Shown piece after piece: positions 1 through 12,039 of a stretch of 64,000 nucleotides of DNA (positions within the stretch are counted from its first letter, which is position 1; each line of letters opens with the position of its first letter). The translations under genes were made by a program, and so were the position numbers. Source of the stretch: Fallopia convolvulus (Eukaryota; Streptophyta; Magnoliopsida; Caryophyllales; Polygonaceae); the NCBI GenBank assembly GCA_964016875.1, contig OZ024724.1, positions 49,106,438 to 49,170,437 of the forward strand, read 5' to 3'. The notes beneath the pieces are model-generated. The model saw only the letters and a program-made list of their open reading frames with translations, did not search any database and had not been told where the DNA came from.

Positions 1-1526
1 TAATGTATTGGGAGTAAGATTATGCTTCAATTTTTTTAGTTTTTTTTTCCAGGTTCTTGAGCTCATGGGTGCATCCTAAGTATTCATTGGCTTTTATACA
101 ATAACTTTGAGATGAATATAATCCATATATCAATTTTAGTATATTTTAACTAAATTCCATCATTTATTGTCGCATAATTAGATGTCAGTTTAACTTGGGG
201 TTTTCAAAGGCATACTCTTAACATGTTTTAGCTATGGGTACTCCCATCTTAACCTCCCAAATCATGCTTGAACGGGACTTTATTAGGCGATGATGTTGCT
301 GTTTCAGCCTTCAGGTTCTACAGCTCATCGCTACTCTGCAGAAACCTGTATTGCTGTTTCTTTTAAGACGGCCATGTATTACAGAATGAATGACTAAAAA
401 CTTCAGGGCATGTAAGAAACATAGAAAGATTAGTCTCAATCGGTAATTTCTAAGCATCATGTTCAACCTCCTGATGTGAACGTGAAAAGTATACAGAGAA
501 TCTACAGTGCTGTTAGACAAATTCTGTTGCGCGCCTCATGCTTGAAAATTATTTAAACTAAGTGTAAATGTTTAAAGTTATAACTGCTCCTGGACTTCGA
601 GACTGCATGTTTTCACTTCCAAGTAAACGTAGCCTTTGGCCTTAATGGCCACTAGATGGAACAAGGAAATCCAGCTTTTAACAAGGTTTTCTTCAAAGAA
701 ATCTTTATACAAAGTAGTGATCAATATTCTGTAATCAATATCATCATCACCATCCTATACAACAAGATCATGCAAGATGATGGATACTTAAGTTTAAACT
801 TTAAACTCATCTGGGCCATCTCAAAATATACTCTGTAAAGCATAACTGTAAACTACATATACTCAGTAAAGCATAAGTTCACTCTGCAGCTACCGTGATG
901 AACTCGAATATATTCCACATACTAATTTGATCTAATTTGTCTTAGAGAAAAGCTTAAAAGCTGTTAGATGTAAATCAACTCAAGAAAACACAGCTGAAGA
1001 TTTTTATTTTTGGAAAAAATCATATTACTTCATTGAATCCATCCATTTCAGCAAATAACAGATAACCTACATGGTGTGGTGTTAAAACCATACAATGTAG
1101 GTTCTTTATAAGTAAGATGAAATGTCAGTTAGGGGGCAAAATGCTATTTTCTTTATAAGTAATACACAAATACCCAAGTGAACATCTATATCATTGACAT
1201 ATATAACCATAGTACATAGATGCATAGAAACCCTTAATCACATAATATATGTACCAGAAAAATCATCTGAATGGCTTGACCTTCAAGAATGGCATTGCAG
1301 TATCACAACAAACATCATAACATCGTATTCCTTGTAAAGCAAATGGATCCTGCCATTCCATTTAATGACCTTCATCAAAAAGGACTAACACAACTCATGC
1401 TTGCTTCCAATGCAATTCAATTGCATCTTCAAATCACCAATCTTTTCGTGTATTTGTCTAGCAAAACCATAGCAAGCATACTTCTTAGTTCTCAATCCTT
1501 GCAATCCACCTCAGTAATCCGTAGTA
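1..1526. other. Intergenic DNA, no gene recognised
   Basis: AT-rich DNA downstream of the NYN/zinc-finger gene. The longest open frames (for example 656-838 plus) are short, AT-biased and lack any recognisable domain. The stretch next to 1527 is probably the 3' untranslated region of that minus-strand gene. I see no repeat or RNA gene. Confidence 0.6.
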
Positions 1527-2804
1527 TCAAACATAACCATCTTCTTCATCTGAGTCCAAAAGATAATCACTGTCATCAAAGGACTCGTAAACCTCGTCAT
1601 CCCCAAATTCTGCCTCTTCTTCTCCCTCAGAAAACATAGAAACACTCGCACCTTCAAAACCCAACTTCGCCCCCACAAGCTCATCAACAACCCTATCTAA
1701 TTCACTCCCATCATACCCACTAATCTCTTCATAACCCGAAACCGAAAACAACTCATCTTCTTCCCTGCCAACTCCTGTCCTCCTCCTAGGCACCAAATCC
1801 TCCTCCTTCAACTCTCCCTTCTCCACTCCAGTCCAGGGAACCCACAAATCGGCGTGCCTCCCAAGTGATCTATCTCTATCTCCCACAACAACTGTCCCCA
1901 AACTCGATTCCCTCGCCCTCCTCAACATATCAGCGAAATCCGAATCATCAGACACCAAAAACAACCAATCAATCCCTCTGCTCATCGAATGCATCATTTG
2001 CTTCTTCAATGCCCAATCTGCAGCCTGAGGCTTATCCTCAACAGTCTTCACATAAACCCCAGCTCGCCTCAATTCTCTCTCCAGCCCATACCCTACTTTT
2101 GGAGTGATCAAGTTCCTAGCAGCCTCCTCAAATTTGTGGTTTTTAGCAATGTACCTCTCCTTGAATTTTTGCCTCTTCTTACCCTTCAATTGTTTCATCC
2201 GATTCAGCTTTTTTTGCCTCTCTCGTTCGTGCAATTGTCTAAAGTGTTTCTTTAGGTCTAAATTGGTCTTACATTTGCGTCCGCAGACGCTACAAATGTA
2301 GGGCTCATCGGGGGTAACCATACCTTTGCGCTCGAGGATGTCTAAACGGCGTCGTTCGCGGCGTTCCTCTACGACCCAACTGGGGAGGTGGACGAACGCG
2401 TGGCGGTTGGCGTAGGCGGCGATGTCGACGATGTCGCCGAACCGAGAAGCTATCCTCTTTAGGGCGATCGCCGCCTCGTACGGCGGCCCGCGCGGCGGCT
2501 TGTTATCGAGGTCCCATAGAACCACCACCTTGTTCCGCTTGGGGGCGTATATTCCCTCCTTGGTGCGCACCATGTCGATATCGACGGCGGCGGAGGAGGC
2601 GGAGCCGGCGGTGTTGGGGGTCGAGATGCATCGGATTGGAGAGTGAGGTTTTGAGATAAGGGGGATTGAAATCGGGGTTTTGGGGAAGAGACAGTGGAGA
2701 GGGGGGAAAAGGTTGGTGTTGGGAAAGGGGATAGAGAAAGAGATCGGCAAAAGCGGAGGCGCTTGTGCCGGCAGGGAGAAGGGTGGGAGAGGATGCAGAA
2801 CCAT
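1527..2804 (-). CDS. NYN-domain protein with a C2H2 zinc finger, probably organelle-targeted
   Basis: Uninterrupted 425-residue single-exon frame, ATG at 2804 and TGA at 1527. Residues 1-70 are rich in Ser, Pro and hydroxylated residues and poor in acids, like a chloroplast or mitochondrial transit peptide. A NYN (PIN-like nuclease) fold is suggested by VVVLWDLDNKPP (about 93-104, D98 and D100) and LVSDDSDFADML (283-293, D286, D287, D289); in this family such aspartates bind metal for RNA cleavage. Between the halves lies a C2H2 finger (C171, C174, H187, H192) and a Lys/Arg-rich coil (195-225). The C-terminus (about 330-425) is acidic and probably disordered. The architecture resembles a small family of plant proteins annotated as C2H2-like zinc finger. 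The organellar RNA-processing role is inferred from the family and targeting signal, not shown. GC-rich relative to its surroundings, with no breaks. Confidence 0.85.
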   Translation of the reverse strand: MVLHPLPPFSLPAQAPPLLPISFSIPFPNTNLFPPLHCLFPKTPISIPLISKPHSPIRCISTPNTAGSASSAAVDIDMVRTKEGIYAPKRNKVVVLWDLDNKPPRGPPYEAAIALKRIASRFGDIVDIAAYANRHAFVHLPSWVVEERRERRRLDILERKGMVTPDEPYICSVCGRKCKTNLDLKKHFRQLHERERQKKLNRMKQLKGKKRQKFKERYIAKNHKFEEAARNLITPKVGYGLERELRRAGVYVKTVEDKPQAADWALKKQMMHSMSRGIDWLFLVSDDSDFADMLRRARESSLGTVVVGDRDRSLGRHADLWVPWTGVEKGELKEEDLVPRRRTGVGREEDELFSVSGYEEISGYDGSELDRVVDELVGAKLGFEGASVSMFSEGEEEAEFGDDEVYESFDDSDYLLDSDEEDGYV

Positions 2805-5800
2805 TTTCCGGTGAGTGGAAGAGGAGGAGGGATAAGGAAGTCAAGATGGGTACTGATAAGGAGATATTTGTAATAACCCGACCCGGCCCATTTAGCTTTA
2901 TATCTTTGGGCCAGATCCCAATTGTAGTATTGGCAACAACCGAAATGAAACCATGATGAGTACTAGACAGTTGACATGGGGTGGGCATGGTTTGAGAAGT
3001 TTTTGCATAAGCAAAAATAACTTAAAAAACAAATTAAAACAAGAACAAGCATTCCATGTTTAATTTTTGTGCTCTCTTAATGAGACATTCTCACTATATT
3101 GCAAACAAAATAAATATTATAATAGATAATTTATTGTTTATTAAAATACATTTATTTTTAATTAAAACTAATTACATATATAATTCCTTATTTTAACCAT
3201 ATAATGTATAGTAAAAATATTATCGGTTATACAGTTACCCGCCCGTGAAAATATTAATAACCGTATACGAACCATTGAACCGTTAAAAGTATCGGTTGGT
3301 TAACCGTGACCGATTAATACTTTTTCGGTTCGGTTAACGGTAAAAAGTGATCGGTTTGTCATAATCTAGCACCGATGTGAGGGAACATAGTGAGGGAACT
3401 CTATATATGGAAAGTGCATCAATCCTTTGTATAAAGATTTGATTCTCGAAGATCTGACGGCTAGATGAGTTGGTTATCAAGAGATAAGCATGATTGGAAG
3501 ATTTTCGACTTCTCCCCTCTCCAAATAAGGGGAGACGTGTGAAAGAAGGAGATACTGTCTAGGGTTAGAAAGGTCTAGTTGTTGTAAATCTATTTTCGGT
3601 GATTTGATTAATTGAGAAAGTATCTAATTTCGGGAAGCAAGTAAGATATGATTGTGGTGTGGTCATATCATTATAAATAAATATGATTAGGTTAATATGG
3701 TTTCAATTCACCGATCACAAGAGCCATTGCCGAACATGGGAAGCTTGAGACCTATTGTTGTGTTGCTCGAAGTAAGTTGTTGTCCATTAATTCTCAGGCT
3801 GATAAGTTAGAGTTTGATAATTCTAGGTTCTTGATATTAGACTAGACTCTTGTGAAATATTTACTTGCTTGTAGTTCATGTGAAGATCAATAAAATAAAA
3901 AGACATTTCAAATCCTTTATGGAGGGAGTAGCTTTCTCTTATTCAATTAGCTTTCTCTTATATGCACTCAAGATGCACATGAAAAATGTACATTTCAGCC
4001 TTGCATAATTTGCATGTTCCACATTAAAAAATGAAAAAAAAATCAAACAAAGTTAAGAATAAAAAATAATGAAGTCGTTAGTTCATAGCAGGCCCTCTCT
4101 AGCATATATGCATCATAGCTTAGTAGGGATGACAAATACCCATGTTGGGGTTCCCTTTGGACGGTGCAAAGGAGTTGCAAGCACATTTACTTGTCTGTTG
4201 TTTCCATTTGTCTTCCTTCCTAATTATACCATTAACACTTAACAGGGCTTGTTTATCTATCTGTGCGCCTACCACGACCAGTTCTTTCGCATTAATATTT
4301 TATTCAAATCAGTGAGTAAAACTACAGACTTTGAAACCCTCTAATGTCATTATGCATGCAAGTTTATTCCGATTAATGTCCATACATGTGTTTTTTAATC
4401 ACAAGTAATTTTGTAGATGTAAACAATCACATTTTGACAATAGCATCCAGTTAAACATGATTATTATCGATGAACAGGTCCAGATAGATTATAGTATTCA
4501 GTATTCACATTGGTTATTGCTAGCTGGTTACGTGTTGAATAAATTAAATATACATATTTTTAGGTGGAGCTATTTGAGATGCATGATAGTATTATTTGGT
4601 TATTATCAACTGATGATGCAGAACTTAATAGTAGTATAATAATGCAGTAAGAAACAACAGCAATGCTTCTATTTGTGACATAGTATTATATTCTATCATG
4701 TAGATGTTATCATAATTTTAAACAGCTACTTTTCTACTTATACCTAAACTTCTGAAAGCAACCTTCTAGTGGCATGGATTGATTGCAAAATTAATTCCAG
4801 ATATTGTTGTTGCATTTGCATGCAATAATTGATAAGTTTGTAATCTCCATTCATTTTTATCCCTGTTTAAACTTCACAAAAGTCCAGTTTTTGTTTGTTT
4901 TTATTCTCTAGCTAGTTTCCTCTATCCTTGTTCTCCTGCTGAAGTTCTTGCAAACAAGTAGACTTTAACCCTAATGTTTTGGATTATGTTGATTAGTTGA
5001 TTTTATGGGCAAGAATTGTGCAATTATGTCTTTGGATAAAGTCTATGTATTGGTCAAAGCACAAAGGCCAAAGCTCTCACCATAATTTCAGGGGTTTGTA
5101 ATTGATCTGTTTTCAAACTAACTATGTGTTTAACATTTTGAGTAGATCACATGACAACAGCAATAAGTGGAGGCAAAAGCAACTCCGGTATCAGCCAAGG
5201 CAAATTAACTAATTAACTGCCATTCCCCCACCCTAAAAACAATTAACATGCCATTAACCTTGAAATTTGTGCATCCCTTGTTTTTTCCTCCTTGCTTTAC
5301 CATCCTTTTAGCTCTGTCTCACTGTCTGTAATATTCCTTTCATGTGCCACTTAAATCACTCTATCTATCTATTTATCTTTCTTTCTTTCTTTCTTTCTTT
5401 TTCAATACTTTGTAATTGTCCCCTTTTTAGTTTCCACTCTGAAAAGAAATACTATTACTGAAATGGGTAGGCATCGAATACGATATACAAAGGGTGTTTA
5501 GTTGATTATGCAATTGCATCCTTCATGTTGTTGGCCTTGTGAGCAATTGAGCATATCTTTTCTAAGGACTGTAAATTAATGTTTTTGGTACTTGCACTAT
5601 TTTGTAGGAATGTAAACTTTATACTTAAAAAACTGCATCACGAATTTAAAAGGAGTTATTTTAATGGTGTTTGACCCATATATTTCAGAAAGAACTTCTC
5701 TTTTTGGTTTTTAGTAGTGGGATGTTTAGGAAAGGCTGTCGGCTTTGCTTAGATTAATCAAAAAAAGGACAATCAATAAAGAATCAGCTTATCAATTAGT

Positions 5801-6086
5801 AAAAAAATTGGTCTCCAATTCACGCCTTTATTGAACCATTGATAACCAATCCATGCTTATTGCCAAATTCCTTCATCATCTTCCTATTCCCACCTCCACT
5901 CTTTCCTTTTATTCCCCTTTTAATTCTCCTCTCTGACTCTCTCATTTCCATCCCTCTCTCATAAGAAAACTGCAAAGTGAAGTAAAAGCACTTGCTTTTA
6001 TTAGTTCCCATAAACTAAACCCATTAAGAGGGAAGGAAAAAACAAACACATTTTTGCTTAGAGCCTCTAACAAGAGAGTTAAGGAG
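2805..6086. other. Intergenic region between two divergent host genes
   Basis: About 3.3 kb holding the promoters of the minus-strand NYN gene and the plus-strand SPRY gene. No open frame shows a domain. Notable contents are a CGGTT/AACCG-rich patch (about 3230-3370) and a short CTAT/CTTT microsatellite (5361-5402). The stretch 5870-6050 is pyrimidine-rich and probably contains the 5' leader of the SPRY gene. Confidence 0.6.
5361..5402. repeat. (CTAT)n-(CTTT)n microsatellite
   Basis: Four CTAT-like units run into about six CTTT units. Confidence 0.9.
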
Positions 6087-7756
6087 ATGTTTGGATGGAG
6101 AATGGCTATAGTTCTAGCAGCCTTTGCTGCAATCCTTCTGACCATTCTCATCACACTCGTCGTCCGACGGTGTTATCACTCATCCAAACGAGGCACAAAG
6201 GTATCAGAAGCAACAATCACAACAACACCAAACAAGGGAATCATGGAGGGCTTGCAAGTTATAAGGCCAAGTTATAATCTTTTTCGACGCGGATCGCCTC
6301 CTACGAAGCCTTTGTTCAGTTGGGCAGATCATCCATCCTTGATCACAGACGCCGTTGAGAATGGATGGTCCAGATTCGCCTTTACCAACTACTCTTCTTC
6401 GCTATCAAGCACCAGATCATCATCCCTCCTAGGCTTTGTTGGGGATCTTCATAATCAGAGGGAAAATCTAATAGAGGTAACCTGGGAAGTGGGAGGAAAT
6501 TCAGTTGAATTTATGCAGAAGATAAGGATGAATCCTGGGTTGAAGAAATTGAGCTTGAATTCTTCTTCATCCACATCTGCAAAATCAGCAATCAAGACGG
6601 CTCTTCCTTTGCCTGGACCTTCAATTGGGAATCCCTCTTCATTCCCACAGGAGGCCTATTTTGAGATCACTGTGCTGTCTGTTTCCTCTTCTATTAAAGA
6701 GAAGAAATCCAAGGCTGAAGGCGAGAAGACAAAGCTGATTGGGGAGAAGAAGAACTCTGATCGAAAAGGGAATTTGGATGCATTGGAGGAGATCAAAATA
6801 GGAGACAAAGCACCTCCTGTGATGATCTCTGTGGGGCTCACTTCTTCAAATCTTGTTCCACTCAAGATTCCTGGGTGTTACCCTGCCTCCATTGGGTTCC
6901 ACTCTGATGGCTCTGTTTATCTTGATGGTAAGTTTGATTCTTCTTTTTTTTTGAAATCTTAAGGACTCATTAATTCGGTACTGATATCAGATATCAAATA
7001 TGGATATGAATCATACTCATATATGTATTGGGTATATCTTGATATTCATATTCAACTTATACCCGATACCTAATATCATTAATATGGTAATACCCATATC
7101 GGACGGATATCTCATATCAATGGTATCGATATCAAAGAACCCTAAATTCTAGTTCTTATATCAGTAAATATTTTTATCAATTGTATTTGGACACCTAGGC
7201 CAAAGTTCTCAAATGTGTTGGTTACACTGACTCCTTTTGCAAAGCATAATGTACATAAAGTTGCTAATTTGACCCATTTGTCACTTTTTCTTCAGGCATC
7301 AAGTTGGCTTATGAATCAGAAAAAGAAGAATGGGGACAAGAAGAGAAAGTGATAGGTTGTGGTTACGATCCAAGGCAGAAGAAAGTGTTGTTCACAGTGG
7401 ATTCCAAGCTTGTCCACGTTATACATTGCATGTCAGAGGAGTTTAGCAGCCCTCTTTACCCAGTAATAGCAGCCAATGCAGAGATCACACTAGTTGTGAA
7501 CATGGGCCAAAGCGGGTTCTCGTACGAGCCCGCTAATGAGCTTAGGACTCCAAATCCATGCTTCTCAGGCCCACTTGTGAGGTCACCAGCAGCTCTAGGG
7601 TATGAAGACAGTGGAGAGCTCTTCTCTATGGGGAGAATCGACTCCGCTTGGCACCAGCTTTGCAATACCGAGAGTAGTACTAACAATGGAGATGAATCGG
7701 ATGCTGATTTGTTCGAGATTGTGTTGGATATTAATGAAAAACCCGTTGATGTATAG
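6087..7756 (+). CDS. SPRY-domain protein with an N-terminal membrane anchor (two exons)
   Basis: Exon 1 is 6087-6927 and exon 2 is 7296-7756, joined across a GTAAGT donor at 6928 and a TTCAG acceptor ending at 7295; the split codon is G281 and the product is 433 residues. The frame is open 33 bases upstream, but the first ATG is at 6087. Residues 6-27 are a hydrophobic helix followed by RRCYHSSKR, so a single-pass anchor with a cytosolic C-terminus is likely. The region 190-365 has the SPRY pattern: YFEITVLSV, then ISVGL, IPGCYPASIGFHSDG, and across the splice VIGCGYDPRQKKVLFTVD. SPRY domains are beta-sandwich protein-binding modules, as in Ran-binding proteins. A Lys/Glu-rich loop (202-235) interrupts the fold. 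I do not recognise a named orthologue; the partner and process are unknown. Confidence 0.85.
6928..7295 (+). other. Intron of the SPRY gene with an ATATC/GATATC-rich core
   Basis: A 368-bp GT-AG intron. Positions about 6980-7135 contain many short GATATC, CATATC and ATACCC words in both orientations, unlike the flanking DNA. This may be a degraded MITE; no clear terminal repeats or target duplication were found. Confidence 0.6.
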
Positions 7757-8686
7757 TTGTAAGAAGAGAGGAGGTGTATATGGTGATTTCTTAGAGATTG
7801 TTGATTTCTTTTTTTTTCTTCTTTTTTACTGGTTTTGGAGGATGAAGATCAATCACATTTTTTTTTTATGTAGATTGGTTGTGAAGGAGTTGAGGTTATG
7901 GATGAACTGTGTGCCTTGTAATTGAGCATTGAATGATAATACAGAGTATAAGACATTCAAACGCACGTTTTTTGCTCAAGGTTACATTTGACTAAATAGG
8001 TTGAATGTTTGTTTGTCTTGTGAAGAGAAATGGCATACGGACGGGAGTAATAAATTGTATCAGGCGTGACAAACCAACCCGCTGGAGGAGGACTTATAGC
8101 CTTGGGCTTAAAATCGATGGCCCAAGTAAATGAGTTTAGGCCCACAAGGTGTAATTAGGATGGAAACAGCCCAAGATGTTGGAAAGTTTGTTGTCTTTTT
8201 TTGGTGGAACAATCTTGACATTTAGGCATTAAAATCGACAAAACTCAGAAAACATGAAATCCAGTCATCTTCTTTGATGACAATCCCTTCTTGATCCTTA
8301 TACTTTAAGGTACATAGAATTGCCATATCACTTGATCGTCGTTTACTCTTTTTTTTTCTTGGATAATCAGATTATGATCTTGTTGACCTTATACAAATAA
8401 ACTGTTGGAATTTGGATATAGTTTCAATGTGTTAAATGCACTTTTTAAAAATAGTAGTAATTGCACCCTTATTTGTATGCCTAAAGTTACACGAACTTCA
8501 CTTTTAATAATTCAAAATACAAATGTACCCTCAATGCTAGGCTTGAATTATTGAGATACACAGAGATTTTGTATTTTATTTGAATGATTTCAACCAAGAA
8601 AGAGATTAATTTCTTGGTACTTAAGTCGCCCAAAAACCAACCCGATACATTCTTATATAGGTGTGGGCCGAATCACTATCCCACAC
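7757..8686. other. 3' flank of the SPRY gene and intergenic DNA
   Basis: Begins with the 3' untranslated region; poly(A)-signal-like AATGATAATA lies near 7930. The rest is AT-rich with no supported gene. Confidence 0.5.
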
Positions 8687-9033
8687 TGATACGATATCGT
8701 AGTGACCTCGTATCAGATTCAATGAACAAATCGTAACTAGGGAAGAGAAGAAGGGCCAAAGGCCGGGGAAAGAGCGACTCAAGCGAGATAGGGGAAAAGA
8801 CAGAAAGAGGCGTAGATGAGAAGAGAGAATTAGGGGTTAGATAATTAATTAATTCTGATTGATTAACTTTCTAGAATACAAAAGGAGTATTTATAACTAA
8901 TCCTAACAGTTCAATAAAGACGTCCCGGGAAAGAACCGTAAAGAAAACCCGAGAAGAGAATTATAAAATTCTATATAAAAATACATTAATTAAATACTAT
9001 AAATAATCCATAGGCTATATTTGTAGCGTATCA
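8687..9033 (-). repeat. Probable solo or 3' LTR of a gypsy-like element
   Basis: Bounded by 7-bp inverted ends, TGATACG at 8687 and CGTATCA ending at 9033, and begins and ends TG...CA as LTRs do. On the minus strand it contains a TATA-like TATAAATACT box (about 8886-8895). Immediately upstream on the minus strand (9034-9060) the frame reads LEDKSIVNEEEL, which resembles the last residues of some plant Ty3/gypsy polyproteins. No second LTR is visible. Direction and family are inference. Confidence 0.5.
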
Positions 9034-9776
9034 GTTCTTCCTCGTTGACAATCGACTTGTCCTCAAGTGGTAAATCCGGGAGAGACGCGGGACTCGTATC
9101 ATTTGAGAATAATCCTCCGGGGTCAAAAACAAAATTGGATCCAACAAATGACCACATGTATCGATCGGAACAACATGTTCAAGGTTTGATCCCAAATGAT
9201 CTCAGCCTAAAAAGGAGGCACACCGTACCATTAAGTAAAATGCACAACCTGTCAATGGTGTTTGCTTGGCTCGAGGGGACGTGTTGCAAACGTTCAGCAA
9301 CCATTTCCACACCTTCCTTCAAGAAACTGAGTTGGCGTCCAAATAATGACAGTTCAAGATTTAAGGAAGAAGTATCGCCGCTGAATTCATAAGCGATCGA
9401 TAATCCATCAGATTTCGAGCCAAAAGACATATCAAACCCATCATAAGCTCGCGCAAAAAATTCAGACTGAGTGGTGTCCTTCAAGTTCTCAGTAGAACTC
9501 GTGTCATCTTTTCTGGCAACCGATCCATCAAAACCCTGATTTGAACTTGCAGCTTCCTTTGCCTTATCTCAAGGGGCAACACAAAGAATTGTTTCAAGAT
9601 TCACCCCATTTTCTTTCTTTGTCATTTTCGTCAAACACCATGTGGGCATCTTCCAATTCCTTGGTTGATTCCGACGAATCCTTACCTTGCGTAGCTACTG
9701 GCGCCGGAAGCTCCTTTGATAGGAAGAATGACCCCAACTCCGACGATCTTGTGCCTTGAATTTCCCAATTGGCCAA
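9034..9776 (-). pseudogene. Degenerate retroelement sequence next to the LTR
   Basis: Minus-strand open stretches (9179-9484, 9594-9776) are broken by stops. Only the part touching the LTR (PDLPLEDKSIVNEEE) recalls a gypsy polyprotein end; the remainder is hydrophilic and matches no domain I know. It abuts a LINE remnant at about 9820, so one element probably inserted next to or into the other. Confidence 0.35.
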
Positions 9777-9820
9777 ATTTTAGCACAATGAATAGCTGAT
9801 GTAAAGGGGTGATTTTTTGT

Positions 9821-10474
9821 ATTTGTGGCAGGGTACCATTGTAATATTTGATTGTGAACTAAGTAGTCTGTCCACTTTTTCTAATGTTGTGTTTTCGAGA
9901 TTTTTGGATTTTCTCCAAGTATAGATCATTCCATTCGTAGGAATATCCAGAAGTTCGTAATTATTTTTAAAGTTAGTTAGACCCTGAAACCGGTTTAGGT
10001 CCGGTGCTGTGCCCCCTTGCTTTCCTCAGGGCTTTGTATTTCATTTAGGTCACCCATGATAATGTATGGGATATCGCTATTCTTAACATATTCTGTGAGT
10101 TTCCTCCAAAACATATCTTTCTCATTTTCTCTTGGTGGAGCATATACAAATATTATCTTGATTTTTCTGTTAGTAATAGTATTTGTGTATCTGACCGCGA
10201 TGTATCTGTTTTCTTTCGTTTGTTCCTCTATTATTTCATTGGTGAGTAAGTGAGGTTTCCATAGGACACATATGCCCCCTCTACGCCTTATTGTCGGAGA
10301 CGTGACGCAATGGTCAAATCCCGCCTTTCTCCACAACCTTTCATCTGGTATAATAGACGATTTTATTTCCACTAGAGCCTTTATGGGTAATTTTTTCATT
10401 TTACAGAAAGCATCAATTTCAATCCAAAATACTTTCCGTTTAATTCCTCGACAATTCCATATGCTAATTCTCAT
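9821..10474 (-). pseudogene. L1-type LINE ORF2 fragment: endonuclease domain
   Basis: The ATG at 10474 opens with MRISIWNCRGIKRK, the usual start of plant L1 ORF2, and runs 159 residues through an endonuclease/exonuclease/phosphatase fold: NWN-type start, LVEIKSS, WRKAGF, RRGGICVLW, IFVYAPP and IIMGDLNEI. The frame then ends at 9995, but homology resumes in another frame at about 9965-9821 (LLDIPTNGMIYTWRKSKNLE, then KVDRLL). This shows a frameshift followed by truncation before reverse transcriptase. In L1 elements this domain nicks target DNA for target-primed reverse transcription. The copy is dead. Confidence 0.85.
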
Positions 10475-10977
10475 AATTACTTACTTTATCTAGCTTAGAG
10501 TTGTAGTATTTGGTTTTGGCTTTATTTCGCTTTTTTTTTGTATTGTTTTCATTTTAATTGTGTAGTTTTGAAGAAGAAAATCGATCTTGTCTTTGTTTTG
10601 TATTATGTTCTTCAACTTTTTGTTGTATTTTTTACTTGGTTTATATTTCGTTATTTTTGGGGGGACTATCCTTTGTTTGGCTTTGTTTTTGGATGCTTTT
10701 TTTTCCAAAGCCCACTGTGTTATTAATTTTCAAGTATTCTTTTTTATTACTTGGAGTATTGGTGCTGATGGTGTGAGATTGGGATACTCTTCCAATGAAA
10801 TGGTCAATTTTTTAATAATTTTTTAGTGTGATTGGATATTGCTTAGACAATTGGGAAATTGGGGTGCGGTTGCTGGAACGAGATGGCCAAGCGACAGGCC
10901 CACCAAGATTCAGTCCAGAAAGGAGAGACAACATCATACACTAAAGTCCATACATTAATCCCAAAGGATTGGGTTTA
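10475..10977. other. LINE upstream sequence and unassigned DNA up to the CACTA end
   Basis: The minus strand immediately upstream of LINE ORF2 (10490-10708) reads as a Lys-rich 72-residue frame that may be the tail of LINE ORF1 or its spacer; it has no diagnostic motif. From about 10850 the sequence is unassigned and ends at the TTA target site (10975-10977) of the CACTA element. Confidence 0.4.
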
Positions 10978-11560
10978 CACTGCTGGAAAATGCGTCTATA
11001 GCCAGGACCGTTGGCCACGTGATAAGCCACAAAGTTAGCCAGGAAACAGCCTTCGCCACAGAGGTAGTCACCAGTGTTCCCAGGACGAAAAGTTTGTGGT
11101 TAAAACGCTCGCGGGTATAGCATAACGTGAACACTGTCCACAAACTTCTGATTCGTTCCTATTTAACCACAATATTGGGTGCGAAAATCATGTTCTGCTA
11201 AATACATGGTATAGCCAAAGACACTTTGTGGCTGAGTTTGAGTCTATTTTACCACAAAGTTAGAGTCGAATTATTTTGCTTGCTAAATTCGGGAGAGATA
11301 AGTCGTATTCATCAACCACCCATCGTGGCCATTTAGTCTCAATATTTGTCTCGAATAGATTTGATGGAAGTAGTGGCTTTTAGCATAAAATTTGGCTACG
11401 AATTGGCAGAATACAATTCATGGCCAATGTCGTGGCCCTTTAGCATGAAAATTGGCTACGAAATGATTGAGTGGATTTAATAGCCAATGTTGTGGCCTTA
11501 TTGTCTCAAGCTTATCCTCGAAACCATTTTGTGTCAAATTTTGTGGTTATAAAAATCAGT
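10978..11560. repeat. Left subterminal region of the CACTA element
   Basis: Irregular TTTGTGG/CCACAAA and GTGGCC/GGCCAC words occur repeatedly (for example near 11030, 11090, 11170, 11225, 11260 and 11540). In CACTA elements such subterminal motifs bind the TNPA-type protein. They match the word content of the right-hand array but not its 143-bp period. Confidence 0.6.
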
Positions 11561-11701
11561 ACAATCCACCTATTTAATTGCAATATTAACATGCACCATG
11601 CAATTGAATGCAATATTAAATATATGTACCATATGCATCACATAAAACAAAAATGGTTTGATCATCAAACCATGTGGCATATGGCCAAATCCAGATATCA
11701 A

Positions 11702-11775
11702 CCTACACCTACTGTTTTCAAGTACCAACAACCAACAACCAACAACCAACAAAACCTGCACCTACCAACAACCAA
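11702..11775. repeat. CAACCAACAA short tandem repeat
   Basis: Repeated ACCAACA units (about 11725-11780), low complexity, non-coding. Confidence 0.7.
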
Positions 11776-11874
11776 CAATCTAAAACCTTACAACAAATCC
11801 AAATGTCCACAATTGCATCACCAACAACCATAAGTTTCCCAAAATGCACCACCACAACTAAAGACCTTAAATTA

Positions 11875-11879
<5 letters not shown>

Positions 11880-11940
<61 letters not shown>
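11880..11940. repeat. (AG)n microsatellite
   Basis: About 30 uninterrupted AG dinucleotides. They create false Ser-Leu and Arg-Glu open frames on both strands. Confidence 0.98.
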
Positions 11941-11944
<4 letters not shown>

Positions 11945-12039
11945 TTGCTAGCAATGTGTTCTATCAACTTTTCAAGCATGCCTTTCAAATCCTTGCTTTG
12001 GCTTTGAATTTCTTGATTCTGAGCTTGAAGAGCCTTCAT

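Noticed and set aside
4457..4639. 60-residue plus-strand frame
   Set aside because: AT-rich, no domain, no splice or promoter context; consistent with chance.
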